Shown here: piece by piece, positions 8,007 to 16,168 of the stretch | How the letters are laid out: every line of letters begins with the position of its first letter | Position numbering within the stretch: position 1 is the stretch's first letter | Origin: Parvibacter caecicola | GTDB lineage: Bacteria; Actinomycetota; Coriobacteriia; Coriobacteriales; Eggerthellaceae | Direction: 5' to 3' | Assembly (NCBI RefSeq): GCF_003725335.1 | Contig: NZ_QIBY01000002.1 | Span: forward strand, 222,564-286,563 | Length of the DNA stretch: 64,000 bases | The notes under the pieces: model-generated | Told to the model about the DNA's origin: nothing | The model's input: the letters and a program-made list of their open reading frames with translations, nothing else | The model's database searches: none | Position numbers and translations under genes: made by a program

Positions 8007-9203
8007 CTACCTACGGGCTGTGTCAGGCACGATGCTCATAGACTCGAAGCGGTTCTCCATCCAGGTATTATCGAAGTGCTCGGCGCAGAACCACTCCAGC
8101 GCGTTGTCGGGCGAAAGCCCTGAAAGGCGGCTGTACCAGCAGTCTAGCGCCACCAGCGTCATGCAGCAATCCGCCACCATCAGCACCGCGCACACCGCCG
8201 TAACCGAATAGCGCCACTGCCAGGGAATGAGGTTGATCACGTACAGCAGCGCCGGCAGCGCCCAGCGAATCCACATAACCCCCAGCGCCCCCCACATGCA
8301 CATGAACATGAAGTTGGTGCGCCCGTTTATGTTCAGGAAGGTACCGGTGTAATCCCAGGCCACCGCCCCGAAACAGTATTCCATGAAGCAGCTGGTAAAG
8401 TACTCGAAGGCGCCGCCGATAACCGCACTCACGCAAAACACCGTCCACACCGGCGCCTTGTGGAAGCGGTTCAGCGCCAACGTCATTAGCACCGCGCCAC
8501 AGCCGTAAATGGGCGAGAACGGGCCGAACAGCAGGCCGGCGCGATCTTCGTAATGGCCGAAGTCCACCACCAGCACGTGGTAGACGCTCTCGATTACCAC
8601 GCCGATAACGCTGGCCACCACAAAAATCCAGAAGATATTGAAGAAATCAAGCTCGATGAAACCTTGGCCGCTTTTGTCCAGCCCCAGCGTGCCCTCTTCC
8701 GCCTCATCGCGGGTTTCCATCATCCGCAGCTGACGCTGCAGCCTGCGCTCGTCGGAAAGCGCCGGATCCACCACCACGTGAGCCACTATGAGAATGATCG
8801 CCGTCAGCGCCAAAGGCCACACCGAGGCCGATATCCCCTCCAACATGAAGTCCGACCCGAAGGCCACCACAAGCGCGATGGCCACCGATTCCGCCAGCAG
8901 CCGCGCCCGGCGGCGATTGCCGCGCACCAAACGCACCCCCAGCACCACCGACGCGGCAGCGGCGTAGCCCAGCGCGATGACCAGCACCCAGTACAGGATG
9001 AAGGACAGCACCGAGTCGTCCGCAAACAGCCCCTGCCGCATTCCCATTCCCGAGCCCACGATCACCGCGGCCATCGCCAGCACCGCCAGCGCCCCACCCA
9101 AAATGAGCAAAGCCCCGATGACCTTCATGATCAGGGGCATGCGAGCATCGGGCTTATCCTCAGCTATCTCCAGTGTTATTTCGGAAACGAACTCTTTCTG
9201 CAT
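8007..9203 (-). CDS. Membrane protein with a putative ABC-transporter type IV (PF06541-like) domain
   Basis: 398 residues with about nine to ten hydrophobic segments. The C-terminal half has features of the PF06541 group common in Gram-positive anaerobes: FEYFTSCFMEYCFG, WDYTG, INGRTNFMFMCMWGALG. The N-terminal half holds five further helices followed by a charged cytoplasmic loop (about 150-180). No function is established for the family. The start is uncertain: ATG at 9203 lacks a clear ribosome-binding site, and a TTG at 9242 in the same frame follows GGAAT. It is divergent from the next membrane protein. Confidence 0.7.
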   Translation of the reverse strand: MQKEFVSEITLEIAEDKPDARMPLIMKVIGALLILGGALAVLAMAAVIVGSGMGMRQGLFADDSVLSFILYWVLVIALGYAAAASVVLGVRLVRGNRRRARLLAESVAIALVVAFGSDFMLEGISASVWPLALTAIILIVAHVVVDPALSDERRLQRQLRMMETRDEAEEGTLGLDKSGQGFIELDFFNIFWIFVVASVIGVVIESVYHVLVVDFGHYEDRAGLLFGPFSPIYGCGAVLMTLALNRFHKAPVWTVFCVSAVIGGAFEYFTSCFMEYCFGAVAWDYTGTFLNINGRTNFMFMCMWGALGVMWIRWALPALLYVINLIPWQWRYSVTAVCAVLMVADCCMTLVALDCWYSRLSGLSPDNALEWFCAEHFDNTWMENRFESMSIVPDTARR

Positions 9204-9287
9204 GCAGGGGATGCTATCATGACAACCATCATGCCGCTTCAAATTCCAGAGATTTGAAAGAAAAACCGCTTCGAGAACAGGGAGGCC

Positions 9288-9695
9288 ATGGATAGCGACA
9301 ATTCCAAACCAGTGCCCCCATACGCGAAGGGGTTGGCCTGTCTTTTGGTGGTGGCAGGAGCGCTCCTTGCGGTTTCCGGCATCGCCGTCATCTACGGCTC
9401 CTTCGCCTTCCCCGAGGTTGAGGCCGGCGAATCCTCCATTGCCCGTTTCGCCATCGGCGTCGGCGGTCTCATCACCAGCGGCCTCACCCTCAATCTGGGC
9501 ATCGTGACACTACTGGCCCCCAAGCGCCCCAAGCTGCGGAAGTCTTCCCACACGCTGGCGCTGGTGGATGCGGTGGCCTCGGTGCTTGCGCTTCTGTGCT
9601 GCAGCGCCGTGGGCAGCGGCCTGCCCACCAGCCTCATCCTGAACTTGGCGCTTTCCCTTATCTGGCTGGCGGCCATGCGCCCCACGCGCGCCTAG
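9288..9695 (+). CDS. Small four-helix membrane protein, unknown
   Basis: 135 residues with four hydrophobic segments (about 15-38, 50-75, 88-108 and 112-130) and no recognised motif. GGGAGG lies six bases before the ATG, so translation is well supported. It is divergent from the type IV-like membrane protein gene and has no operon partner. Confidence 0.65.
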   Translation: MDSDNSKPVPPYAKGLACLLVVAGALLAVSGIAVIYGSFAFPEVEAGESSIARFAIGVGGLITSGLTLNLGIVTLLAPKRPKLRKSSHTLALVDAVASVLALLCCSAVGSGLPTSLILNLALSLIWLAAMRPTRA

Positions 9696-9723
9696 CCCAA
9701 GCACTCAACCAGCAAGGCCAACC

Positions 9724-9777
9724 GTCACCAAAGTTGACATAGCGCGCAACGACGCATCTTTTGTCGACTTTGGTGAC
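9724..9777. repeat. Large palindrome, family B copy 1
   Basis: 15-bp arms (9724-9738 and 9763-9777, one mismatch) read GTCACCAAAGT inwards and enclose a 24-nt loop. A related half-copy with CAACTTCGGTTAC follows at about 9795-9812. Confidence 0.75.
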
Positions 9778-9910
9778 TCAATTCAACGCCTTTTGACAAC
9801 TTCGGTTACAGCCAAAAGCCCTCGCTTTTCACCTTTTTATCTCCCTCATCATATATCCAGGTCAACACTATATTAGGACACGAATAATGATTGCTCTTCT
9901 GTCGGGCACC

Positions 9911-9964
9911 GTACCGAAGTCGCCAAAACGTGTAGGAGTACGCGCGTTTTGGCGATTTTGGTAC
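9911..9964. repeat. Large palindrome, family B copy 2
   Basis: 20-bp arms (9911-9930 and 9945-9964). Their two mismatches would be G-U pairs in RNA. The core is AAGTCGCCAAAACG and the loop contains GTAGGAGTACGCG. The copy is flanked by AT-rich DNA and has no run of T, so it is not a plain terminator. Confidence 0.8.
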
Positions 9965-10047
9965 CCATCAGTGGCGAATCGTCGCAGGAGACGCGCCACT
10001 GCAGCTACAACCGATCGCATCCACCCACTCGCCGCAAACGACACTAC

Positions 10048-11055
10048 CTACAGAGTAAGCCCGGATGCTCCACGGTTCTCGCCAAGCGTCCCGTCGAAAT
10101 AGCGTGCGTAAGTCCTGCTCATCTGGAATAGCCGGATCCGCGCTTCCAAAAAGTCATCCATCCTCGCCAGCGGCCTCAAACCTAAATTACGGCGCAGCTC
10201 AGCGCCCACTTTTTCCATGTACAACCGATTGCCCAATTGCGAAGGCCTCAGAGACACCACTTTGAACCCATCCGCTTCGAGCGCGAGGCGCTTCGATTCG
10301 TCACGGACGGCCTGACTGCTCACAAGGTGCACCGCATCGGAATCGTACTCAATGGCGGCTTTGCCCTTCGGTCCCGCAATCAAAAGGTCGGGCCTCAGTA
10401 CATTGCGCCCGGCAATTGATTTGCCTCTGGGCGATGGATGGTAATCGCGGTTTGCCTGGACATCCCCAAACGCCAAACCCCCTCGATGCGCAGGAAGCGA
10501 AAACACCATTTTCATAAACACCTCGGGCGGGGAATCGGCTCCGCCCGAAACAAAGGGGAGCACCCCTGCGCAACTACGACCACCTCTAATTCGGGGGTTG
10601 TTCGCCAGTAGCTCGCCGACAGACGCGGGGACCGACAATGGCTCACGCGATGCAAGCCCGGACGGCGAGACAGGGTCGAGCCGAAAACAACCGCACAATG
10701 TATTGGCCAGAAAGCACAAGTCTTCAAAGCCGAGCAAAGGAGCGATCCCGACCAGAGTTGCCGCGGGCGATGGAACGTACACGCCCGACGCCACAGGATA
10801 GAAAACCACCTTTTGCCAGGCCACCGGAAAACGATGAAAGCAAAAGTCCGCCCTTGCAGTGCGCCGGCCCGACCCCACGAGCACATGCACCGGGAACGAG
10901 AGCGCCGGACAAACAGCCCGAAGGTAATCGGCGACCCCTCGGGAAGGAGTGAAACCTTTGGCATGCCGGCCGTCAAGTCGAACGGAAACTGCAGGCAAGG
11001 CCTCCACGGTTAGCCAGTAGCAAATTGCAGAAAACGGATGCAGGACCACCTTCAT
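10048..11055 (-). CDS. Unknown protein with a DUF559/VSR-like PD-(D/E)XK nuclease signature
   Basis: 335 residues. The last 110 resemble the DUF559/very-short-patch-repair nuclease fold: RPDLLIAGPKGKAAIEYDSD would supply the acidic metal residues (D in PDLL, E and D in IEYD), followed by a conserved-looking helix RDESKRLALEADGFKVVSLRPSQL. The first 200 residues have no clear match but include a GVYVPSPAATLVG segment reminiscent of AbiEi-type antitoxin domains. ATG at 11055 is preceded by GGAGGGG; a longer frame to 11106 is not supported. The gene stands alone inside 2.6 kb of non-coding DNA, bracketed by four copies of one palindrome family. Base composition is less extreme than in its neighbours. 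The nuclease call is tentative. Confidence 0.6.
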   Translation of the reverse strand: MKVVLHPFSAICYWLTVEALPAVSVRLDGRHAKGFTPSRGVADYLRAVCPALSFPVHVLVGSGRRTARADFCFHRFPVAWQKVVFYPVASGVYVPSPAATLVGIAPLLGFEDLCFLANTLCGCFRLDPVSPSGLASREPLSVPASVGELLANNPRIRGGRSCAGVLPFVSGGADSPPEVFMKMVFSLPAHRGGLAFGDVQANRDYHPSPRGKSIAGRNVLRPDLLIAGPKGKAAIEYDSDAVHLVSSQAVRDESKRLALEADGFKVVSLRPSQLGNRLYMEKVGAELRRNLGLRPLARMDDFLEARIRLFQMSRTYARYFDGTLGENRGASGLTL

Positions 11056-11569
11056 GAGAACCCCTCCCCCAAAGAAACGGTGGCCCAAGAATAGCGGGGC
11101 TTCCACCGAATGGAGCCTTGTTGGCCTACCTCCAGAGAATCGCCAATTTCCTTAAGAAAACCTTTGTGACCTGGTGAAACTTTGGCGACTTGCTGATGAA
11201 TCGCCGTGGAAACGGCGGCGCAAATCCAGGGAATTTTGGCGAAACGGCGAGCGCAGGCCACCCCTGCGCTCGCCTTGAACCCAAAGCGATCCTCGCGCCA
11301 GAACCCCAAGCCTTCCACCGCACCGGACGGCCTGCGCGCCCGCATCACGCCATGTGCCCCGCACGCCGCGCCACGCACCTACACACCACGCCATGCACCT
11401 ACGCATGTCGTTCTCATGCCCTCGCGCGTTCCACCCGGCCCCCGCCCCCGCGCGCTCCGGCTGGCGCTTACACGATTCCGCACCCCACACCCCCCCGCAT
11501 CCATGCCCGAGTTCAGCGCAGAGTGCCCTTCGCCTCTTGAACAGCAACAGACCGCGCTGCTGAGCGCCC
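11056..11569. other. Non-coding region, low-complexity pyrimidine-rich DNA
   Basis: It holds short imperfect direct repeats around 11340-11410 (variations on CACGCCATGCACCTACRC) and no frame with a ribosome-binding site. The left end carries the promoter region of the nuclease-like gene. Confidence 0.35.
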
Positions 11570-11624
11570 GTTACCAAAGTCTCCAAAATGCGCACAAGCC
11601 TACACGTTTTGGAGACTTTGGTAC
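11570..11624. repeat. Large palindrome, family B copy 3
   Basis: Arms of about 19 bp (GTTACCAAAGTCTCCAAAA and its complement) enclose a loop with CACAAGCCTACA. That loop is the reverse complement of part of the loop in copy 4, so more than the arms is conserved. Confidence 0.8.
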
Positions 11625-11768
11625 GAAATCAGGCCACATTTCATCGGTTTTGGTAAGCATCTTCCAGGCTCATGGGGAGAGCTCACCACAAGTATGAGCG
11701 TTTTCCCAGCTCAACAGCCTATCCGCTTTTTTCGCTGACCCTATACGCGTTCACATAAAACAGAGAAG

Positions 11769-11825
11769 GTTACCAAAGTCGTCAAAACGCGTAGGCTCGT
11801 GCGCATTTTGGCGACTTTGGTAACC
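11769..11825. repeat. Large palindrome, family B copy 4
   Basis: Arms of about 23 bp run inwards from GGTTACCAAAGTCGTC to GGCGACTTTGGTAACC. The loop is GTAGGCTCGTG-rich. It is the best-conserved copy. Confidence 0.82.
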
Positions 11826-11994
11826 GAGGAAAATGCCCCGGATGGCAGCGTGCGCCAGCCGGTAGCCAGCTGGAGAAGTAAAGAGCAGGGCAACGGGAGG
11901 GGCCGCTTTGCATGAAGGGAAACCGGCGATCAACTAAGACCCCTCCCCGATTGCAGACGACAAGCGCAGACACCCCACCGCATCGGCCCCGGCG

Positions 11995-12190
11995 TACGGA
12001 GGGGCGCCTGGGCCAGGCGGAACGACCGGGCGCGCACATGGTGGCGCACCCGGACGGACCGACGGGCAGCGCGGGGGGCAAAGGGCCCGACCGGGCAAAA
12101 CAACCGACGGGCGCATAGGGAGGCACACCCAGCCGGGCGGAACCACCAATGGGCGGCGCGGGGCGCACGCAGGTCGAGGCGGAACGGCAG
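11995..12190. repeat. Degenerate GC-rich tandem repeat, about 45-bp unit
   Basis: About four imperfect units share GACCGACGGGC, GCGGGG and CGGGCGGAAC-like words, for example starting near 12014, 12061 and 12106. No coding capacity is supported. The next 160 bp up to 12356 contain a CCCTGC/GCAGGG hairpin just beyond the end of the reductase operon. Confidence 0.5.
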
Positions 12191-12356
12191 ACGAGGGGGC
12201 AATGGGCAGTCCCGTGCGGGGACGGAGACGGCATGGCGGCTAAGCAGCACGGCCGGCAGGCGGCGCGGGTGGCCACTGCGCCGGCAGGCGGCATACCCCC
12301 TCGCCGGCACAGACGGCGTGCCCCTCCCTGCGGGCGCAGGGGGGATAGCGCAGTTG

Positions 12357-13223
12357 CTAGAGGAACACCACCGGCAGGGCGGCCATGATCACCAGCAGGC
12401 GCAGCAGGAAGCCGCCCACCAGCACCCCCGACTCGCCGATGATGCTCACCACCAGCGAAGTGGTACCCGTTTCCACCTTCTTCGTGATGAACACCGGGTA
12501 ACCCTCGATGAGAAACGGCGCCACCAAGCCCAGCAGCACCAGGCCACCCCAAAACGCCGGCGCGTACTGGCCCGACACCAGCGACGCCACCGACGCGGCC
12601 CCCTCGGGGCTGCCGGAGCTAACGATAACCAGCATGGTGAACAGCACCACCAGCTCGATGGCCGACAGGATGACGTGGGTTTTCTTGATGAGCCACATCT
12701 GCTCGAAGCGCTCGCGGTCGAGCACCAGCCCCACCAGGCTGGTGGCAGCCAGGCCGGCAGACAGGGCCGACACCACGAACAGCACCGGCAAAATGGCGTT
12801 GTTCCACAGCGGGAACGCCTGCACCACCCCCAGCAAAAAGCCAGTGTAGGCGGCCACGGCGAAGGCGGCAACCACCCCCACCCAAGTGAGCCACCCGGGC
12901 ACCGGGCGCCGCAAAATCTCCAGCAGCGCAACCGCCAGCGTCACCGGCATGAACACGCAGATGAAGTACACCCCCAGCGTCATCACCGAACCGGGATTCA
13001 TCACCAGGTAAATGAAGCGCAGCGGATTATGCAGCCCAGCTTCGGCGTCCAGCATCAGCATCACGAGGCCGATGGCCAGAAACACCGGCGCGATAAGGCG
13101 CCCCGCCACCCGCATCTTCACGCTATCGGGGTACTTCCGCTCCACAAAGGCCGACGTCAGAAACGCCCCGGCCGAGGCACCTGCCAAAAACAGGTACCAC
13201 GCAATCATAGGTCCCCAAACCAT
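12357..13223 (-). CDS. NrfD/PsrC-type membrane anchor and quinol-binding subunit
   Basis: 288 residues with eight to nine transmembrane helices. The start WGPMIAWYLFLAGASAGAF is the conserved first helix of the NrfD/PsrC family. These subunits hold the exported catalytic and 4Fe-4S subunits to the membrane and pass electrons to or from menaquinone, without haem. It is the last gene of a three-gene operon with the order catalytic, iron-sulfur, anchor, as in polysulfide and thiosulfate reductases. It starts six bases after the iron-sulfur gene with GAGGTG as ribosome-binding site. Confidence 0.9.
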   Translation of the reverse strand: MVWGPMIAWYLFLAGASAGAFLTSAFVERKYPDSVKMRVAGRLIAPVFLAIGLVMLMLDAEAGLHNPLRFIYLVMNPGSVMTLGVYFICVFMPVTLAVALLEILRRPVPGWLTWVGVVAAFAVAAYTGFLLGVVQAFPLWNNAILPVLFVVSALSAGLAATSLVGLVLDRERFEQMWLIKKTHVILSAIELVVLFTMLVIVSSGSPEGAASVASLVSGQYAPAFWGGLVLLGLVAPFLIEGYPVFITKKVETGTTSLVVSIIGESGVLVGGFLLRLLVIMAALPVVFL

Positions 13224-13229
13224 TGGTCA

Positions 13230-13766
13230 TCACCTCACGTAGAAAATCTTGGCTTTGGTCAAATTGCCCGAAAGGGGCTGGGCGTTGGTGCGCGCGATCT
13301 CGCGGCTGATGTCGCTTTCCGGATCGTCCAAATCGCCGAACACCCGCGCGCCCGAAATGCAAGTGTTCACGCACTTCGGCGGGTTGCCCGCGTCTTGGCC
13401 ATCCCAGCAGAAACGGCACTTCTCGATAACGCCGGTGCTCTCGATTTGGATGCGGACGCCGTACGGACAGGCGGCCATGCAGTATTTGCAGCCGATGCAC
13501 TTGCCCTCGTCCACCAAAACCACGCCGGAGTCGGTGGTGTAAGTGGCATGGGTGGGGCACACGCTTTGGCACGGCGCATCCTCGCAATGCATGCACTGCA
13601 CCGGCACCACCTCGGCGTACACATGGGGGAAGGCGCCAGTTTCCCGCTCCTCGTAGCTAATGAAGCTCTCGGTGGCCTCCAGGTGGTTGTTCATCTGACA
13701 GGCCATGCGGCAGGCGTAGCAGCCCACGCACTTTTTGGTGTTGATCAGCATTCCGTAGCGCGTCAT
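13230..13766 (-). CDS. Four-cluster 4Fe-4S electron-transfer subunit (PsrB/PhsB/NrfC-like)
   Basis: 178 residues with sixteen cysteines in four ferredoxin motifs: CVGCYACRMAC near residue 14, CMHCEDAPCQSVC near 58, CIGCKYCMAACP near 90, and CRFC with a later CVNTC in the second half. Electrons pass through the four clusters between the membrane subunit and the molybdenum site. No signal peptide is present, so export would be by hitch-hiking on the Tat signal of the catalytic subunit. The start is directly next to the catalytic-subunit stop, so the two are probably translationally coupled. Confidence 0.93.
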   Translation of the reverse strand: MTRYGMLINTKKCVGCYACRMACQMNNHLEATESFISYEERETGAFPHVYAEVVPVQCMHCEDAPCQSVCPTHATYTTDSGVVLVDEGKCIGCKYCMAACPYGVRIQIESTGVIEKCRFCWDGQDAGNPPKCVNTCISGARVFGDLDDPESDISREIARTNAQPLSGNLTKAKIFYVR

Positions 13767-15965
13767 TTATTCTTCCACCTTCCTCACCGTAACGGCCACC
13801 TCCTGGCTCATGGCCGCGCCCGTGCCCGGCTCCATCCGGAATGGCACGAAGTCCATCAGATTGATGCCGAACCCGCAGGCGCGCGTTTGGTAGGGCGACG
13901 TGGTGCCGTAGTGGGTGGGCAGGAACAGCACGCCAGGACGCAGCCGCTCAGTAACCCGCACCCGCACCTGACCGGTAGCCTCGCTGGAAGCCACCTCCAC
14001 CAGGTCACCATCGGCGATGCCGCGGGCCTGGGCGTCGGAGGCGGCCATCCACAGCCGCTCCAGGTTGTACTCGCGGGAAATGGCGTTCATGGAAGCGATG
14101 TTCTGGGTCATGGTGTGGGAATGGATGCCCTGCTTGCCGCCCACCAGGTACAGCTCGTCGCCGGCGGCCTCCACCATACGGGGCACGTAGCCGATCACCG
14201 GGTTCAGGCCCGCCTCGCCCACCTTGGCGTTCGCGAACTCGAACTTGCCGGATTCCGTCTTGAACTTCGGCACCTTGTACTCGAAGCCAGGGTCGGCCAG
14301 CTCCACCACGCCGGCTTCCCGCACCTCCTCCAGGCTGGTGCCCACGCTCTCCAACTGGGCGGCCGCCAGTTCCTCCAGGGTGAAGTCGAAGTACTGCCCC
14401 ACTCCGCAAGCTTCGGCAAGCCCGCAGAAGATCTCGTCGCAAGAGCGAGTTTCGGGATGCACCCGCTCGATGATGGGAGTGCGCATCCCCACGTAATGCT
14501 TCTTGCCGCCGATGAACTCCGGCAGCTCCATGCGCTCGATGTAGGTGCACTCCGGCAGCACGTAATGGGACAGCAGGGCGGTTTCGCTCATCTGCACGTC
14601 GATGGTCACCACCAAGTCGGCGCGCCCTAAGCCCTCGCGCCACACCTTGGGATTGGCGTAGCCCTGGGCCGCATTGGAGTTGTAGAAGAAAAAGCCGCGC
14701 ATCTTCCCGTCCAGCGCCGCCTGCAGCGCCGCCAAATTCGAGCCCATGCCGGAAAGCGCCAGCGGGTACTCGGCGTCACCCACGCGTTTGACCTCAGGCT
14801 TGGGCACCGAGGGGAACCGGGTTTTGTCCAGGTCGCCGGCTTTGGGAGATGAAGTGATTAGCGCGCCGCCCTTCTGCCCCCAGCTGCCCAGCAGGGCGTT
14901 CACCGCACACACGGCGCGAGCGGTGTCGAAGGAGTTGGCGTAGGAGCAACCGAAGGCGGCGCGCCAGGAGGGCTCGATGGCAGCGGCCGGCGCCGCCTTC
15001 GCCAGGGCTTCGGCCAGCTCGCGGATGGTGTCGGCCGGCACCTCGCACACCCCTTCCGCCCATTCCGGCGTGCAAGGGGCAATTTCGGCGGCGAACTCGT
15101 CAAAGCCGACGGAGTGGTTCTCCACAAAGTCGTGGTCGTAGAGGTTGTCGGTCACAAGCACGTTGGCGAGAGCCAACAGAAGCGCGATGTCGGTGCCGGG
15201 CTTGATGGGCACCCAGTCGGTGGCGAAGATGGCCGAATTGCTGAGGCGCGGATCCACCACCACGATGCGCTTGGCGGCGTCGGCGGCGTTGGCCAGGCTC
15301 TGCACCGAAGACGGGCGAATGGCGTCACCGTAGCTGCGGCCGATGAACACCACCATTTTTGCGTTGGCGAAATCCACCGAGAAATTGGAGGCGCCGGTGG
15401 TGTAGGTGATGCCGCTTTCCTTCGAGGCGTTGCAGGCGGCGCCGTGGGTGTACACGTTGGGCGACCCCAACGCGTTCAGGAACCGGGGGCCGTAATACTT
15501 GCCGGACGGTCGCGGGTCGTGGATGAGCGCCAACGCCTCCGGGCCGCCCTCAGCGATGATGGCCGCCACTTTTTCGGCTATTTCGCGGTTGGCCTCGTCC
15601 CAGCTGATGGGCTCGAAGGTGCCGTCCTCTTTGCGGCGCAGCGGCTGGGTGAGCCGTTCGTCGTTGTAGGCCATTTGGGCTACGCCGTGGCCGCGACCGC
15701 AAATGGTGCCCTTGGAATAAGGGTGGTTCTTTGCCCCCTCCAAAGTCCACAACTTGCCGTCCACCGTAGTGCCCACCAGTCCGCACTTGCTGGAGCAGCC
15801 GTTGCACAATGACGGCGCCTGGCGAACCTCGCCCGCAGCCGTCCCCTCATCGGCACCCCAGGCAACCATGCTGCCGGCCGCCAGGGTTCCGCCGGCAATG
15901 GCGCTGCCCGCCGCCACCGCGGCAGTTCCCCGAAGGAAGCCCCTTCGAGACAAGTTGCTTGCCAT
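13767..15965 (-). CDS. Tat-exported molybdopterin oxidoreductase, polysulfide/thiosulfate reductase (PsrA/PhsA)-like
   Basis: 732 residues. A twin-arginine signal (SRRGFLRG at 6-13) and a hydrophobic stretch precede a 4Fe-4S motif with C54, C57, C61 and C89 in CNGCSSKC...TICGRG. C178 in THGAACNASKE lies where PsrA/PhsA place the cysteine that binds molybdenum. The length fits the 730-770 of that group. The enzyme should act outside the cell membrane on an inorganic sulfur compound, or possibly on another small acceptor. ATG at 15965 has GGGGAGG upstream; the frame to 16076 is longer but unsupported. The operon diverges from a membrane LuxR regulator that probably controls it. The true substrate cannot be read from sequence. 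Confidence 0.88.
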   Translation of the reverse strand: MASNLSRRGFLRGTAAVAAGSAIAGGTLAAGSMVAWGADEGTAAGEVRQAPSLCNGCSSKCGLVGTTVDGKLWTLEGAKNHPYSKGTICGRGHGVAQMAYNDERLTQPLRRKEDGTFEPISWDEANREIAEKVAAIIAEGGPEALALIHDPRPSGKYYGPRFLNALGSPNVYTHGAACNASKESGITYTTGASNFSVDFANAKMVVFIGRSYGDAIRPSSVQSLANAADAAKRIVVVDPRLSNSAIFATDWVPIKPGTDIALLLALANVLVTDNLYDHDFVENHSVGFDEFAAEIAPCTPEWAEGVCEVPADTIRELAEALAKAAPAAAIEPSWRAAFGCSYANSFDTARAVCAVNALLGSWGQKGGALITSSPKAGDLDKTRFPSVPKPEVKRVGDAEYPLALSGMGSNLAALQAALDGKMRGFFFYNSNAAQGYANPKVWREGLGRADLVVTIDVQMSETALLSHYVLPECTYIERMELPEFIGGKKHYVGMRTPIIERVHPETRSCDEIFCGLAEACGVGQYFDFTLEELAAAQLESVGTSLEEVREAGVVELADPGFEYKVPKFKTESGKFEFANAKVGEAGLNPVIGYVPRMVEAAGDELYLVGGKQGIHSHTMTQNIASMNAISREYNLERLWMAASDAQARGIADGDLVEVASSEATGQVRVRVTERLRPGVLFLPTHYGTTSPYQTRACGFGINLMDFVPFRMEPGTGAAMSQEVAVTVRKVEE

Positions 15966-16072
15966 GTCCTCCCCTTTCTGTACGAATGGAAGCGCGTTTC
16001 CCAGCCGCTGCTGCGGCGGTACGCGCCTTCGCTTCACAGGGCGCATCTTAGGAGCGGCACCGCAAACCGTTG

Positions 16073-16089
16073 TCATCAGTTTCTGATGA
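16073..16089. promoter_or_regulatory. Perfect 7-bp dyad between the reductase operon and its regulator
   Basis: TCATCAG-TTT-CTGATGA lies in the 203-bp divergent gap, 108 bp from the reductase start and 80 bp from the regulator start. LuxR helix-turn-helix dimers bind short dyads of this size, so it is a candidate operator. No binding evidence exists. Confidence 0.4.
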
Positions 16090-16168
16090 TTTCAAATCCG
16101 GCCTGGGGATTTAAAATGGGCAACGCCGGATTGAGAACACGCGAATAAACAAGGGGAAAGAGGGGTCA

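Noticed and set aside
11330..11480. Low-complexity repeats as a gene remnant
   Set aside because: No consistent frame or protein likeness; probably composition-driven.
12318..14630. 770-codon plus-strand open frame
   Set aside because: It is antisense to the PsrABC-like genes, Gln/His-rich, and has no motif.
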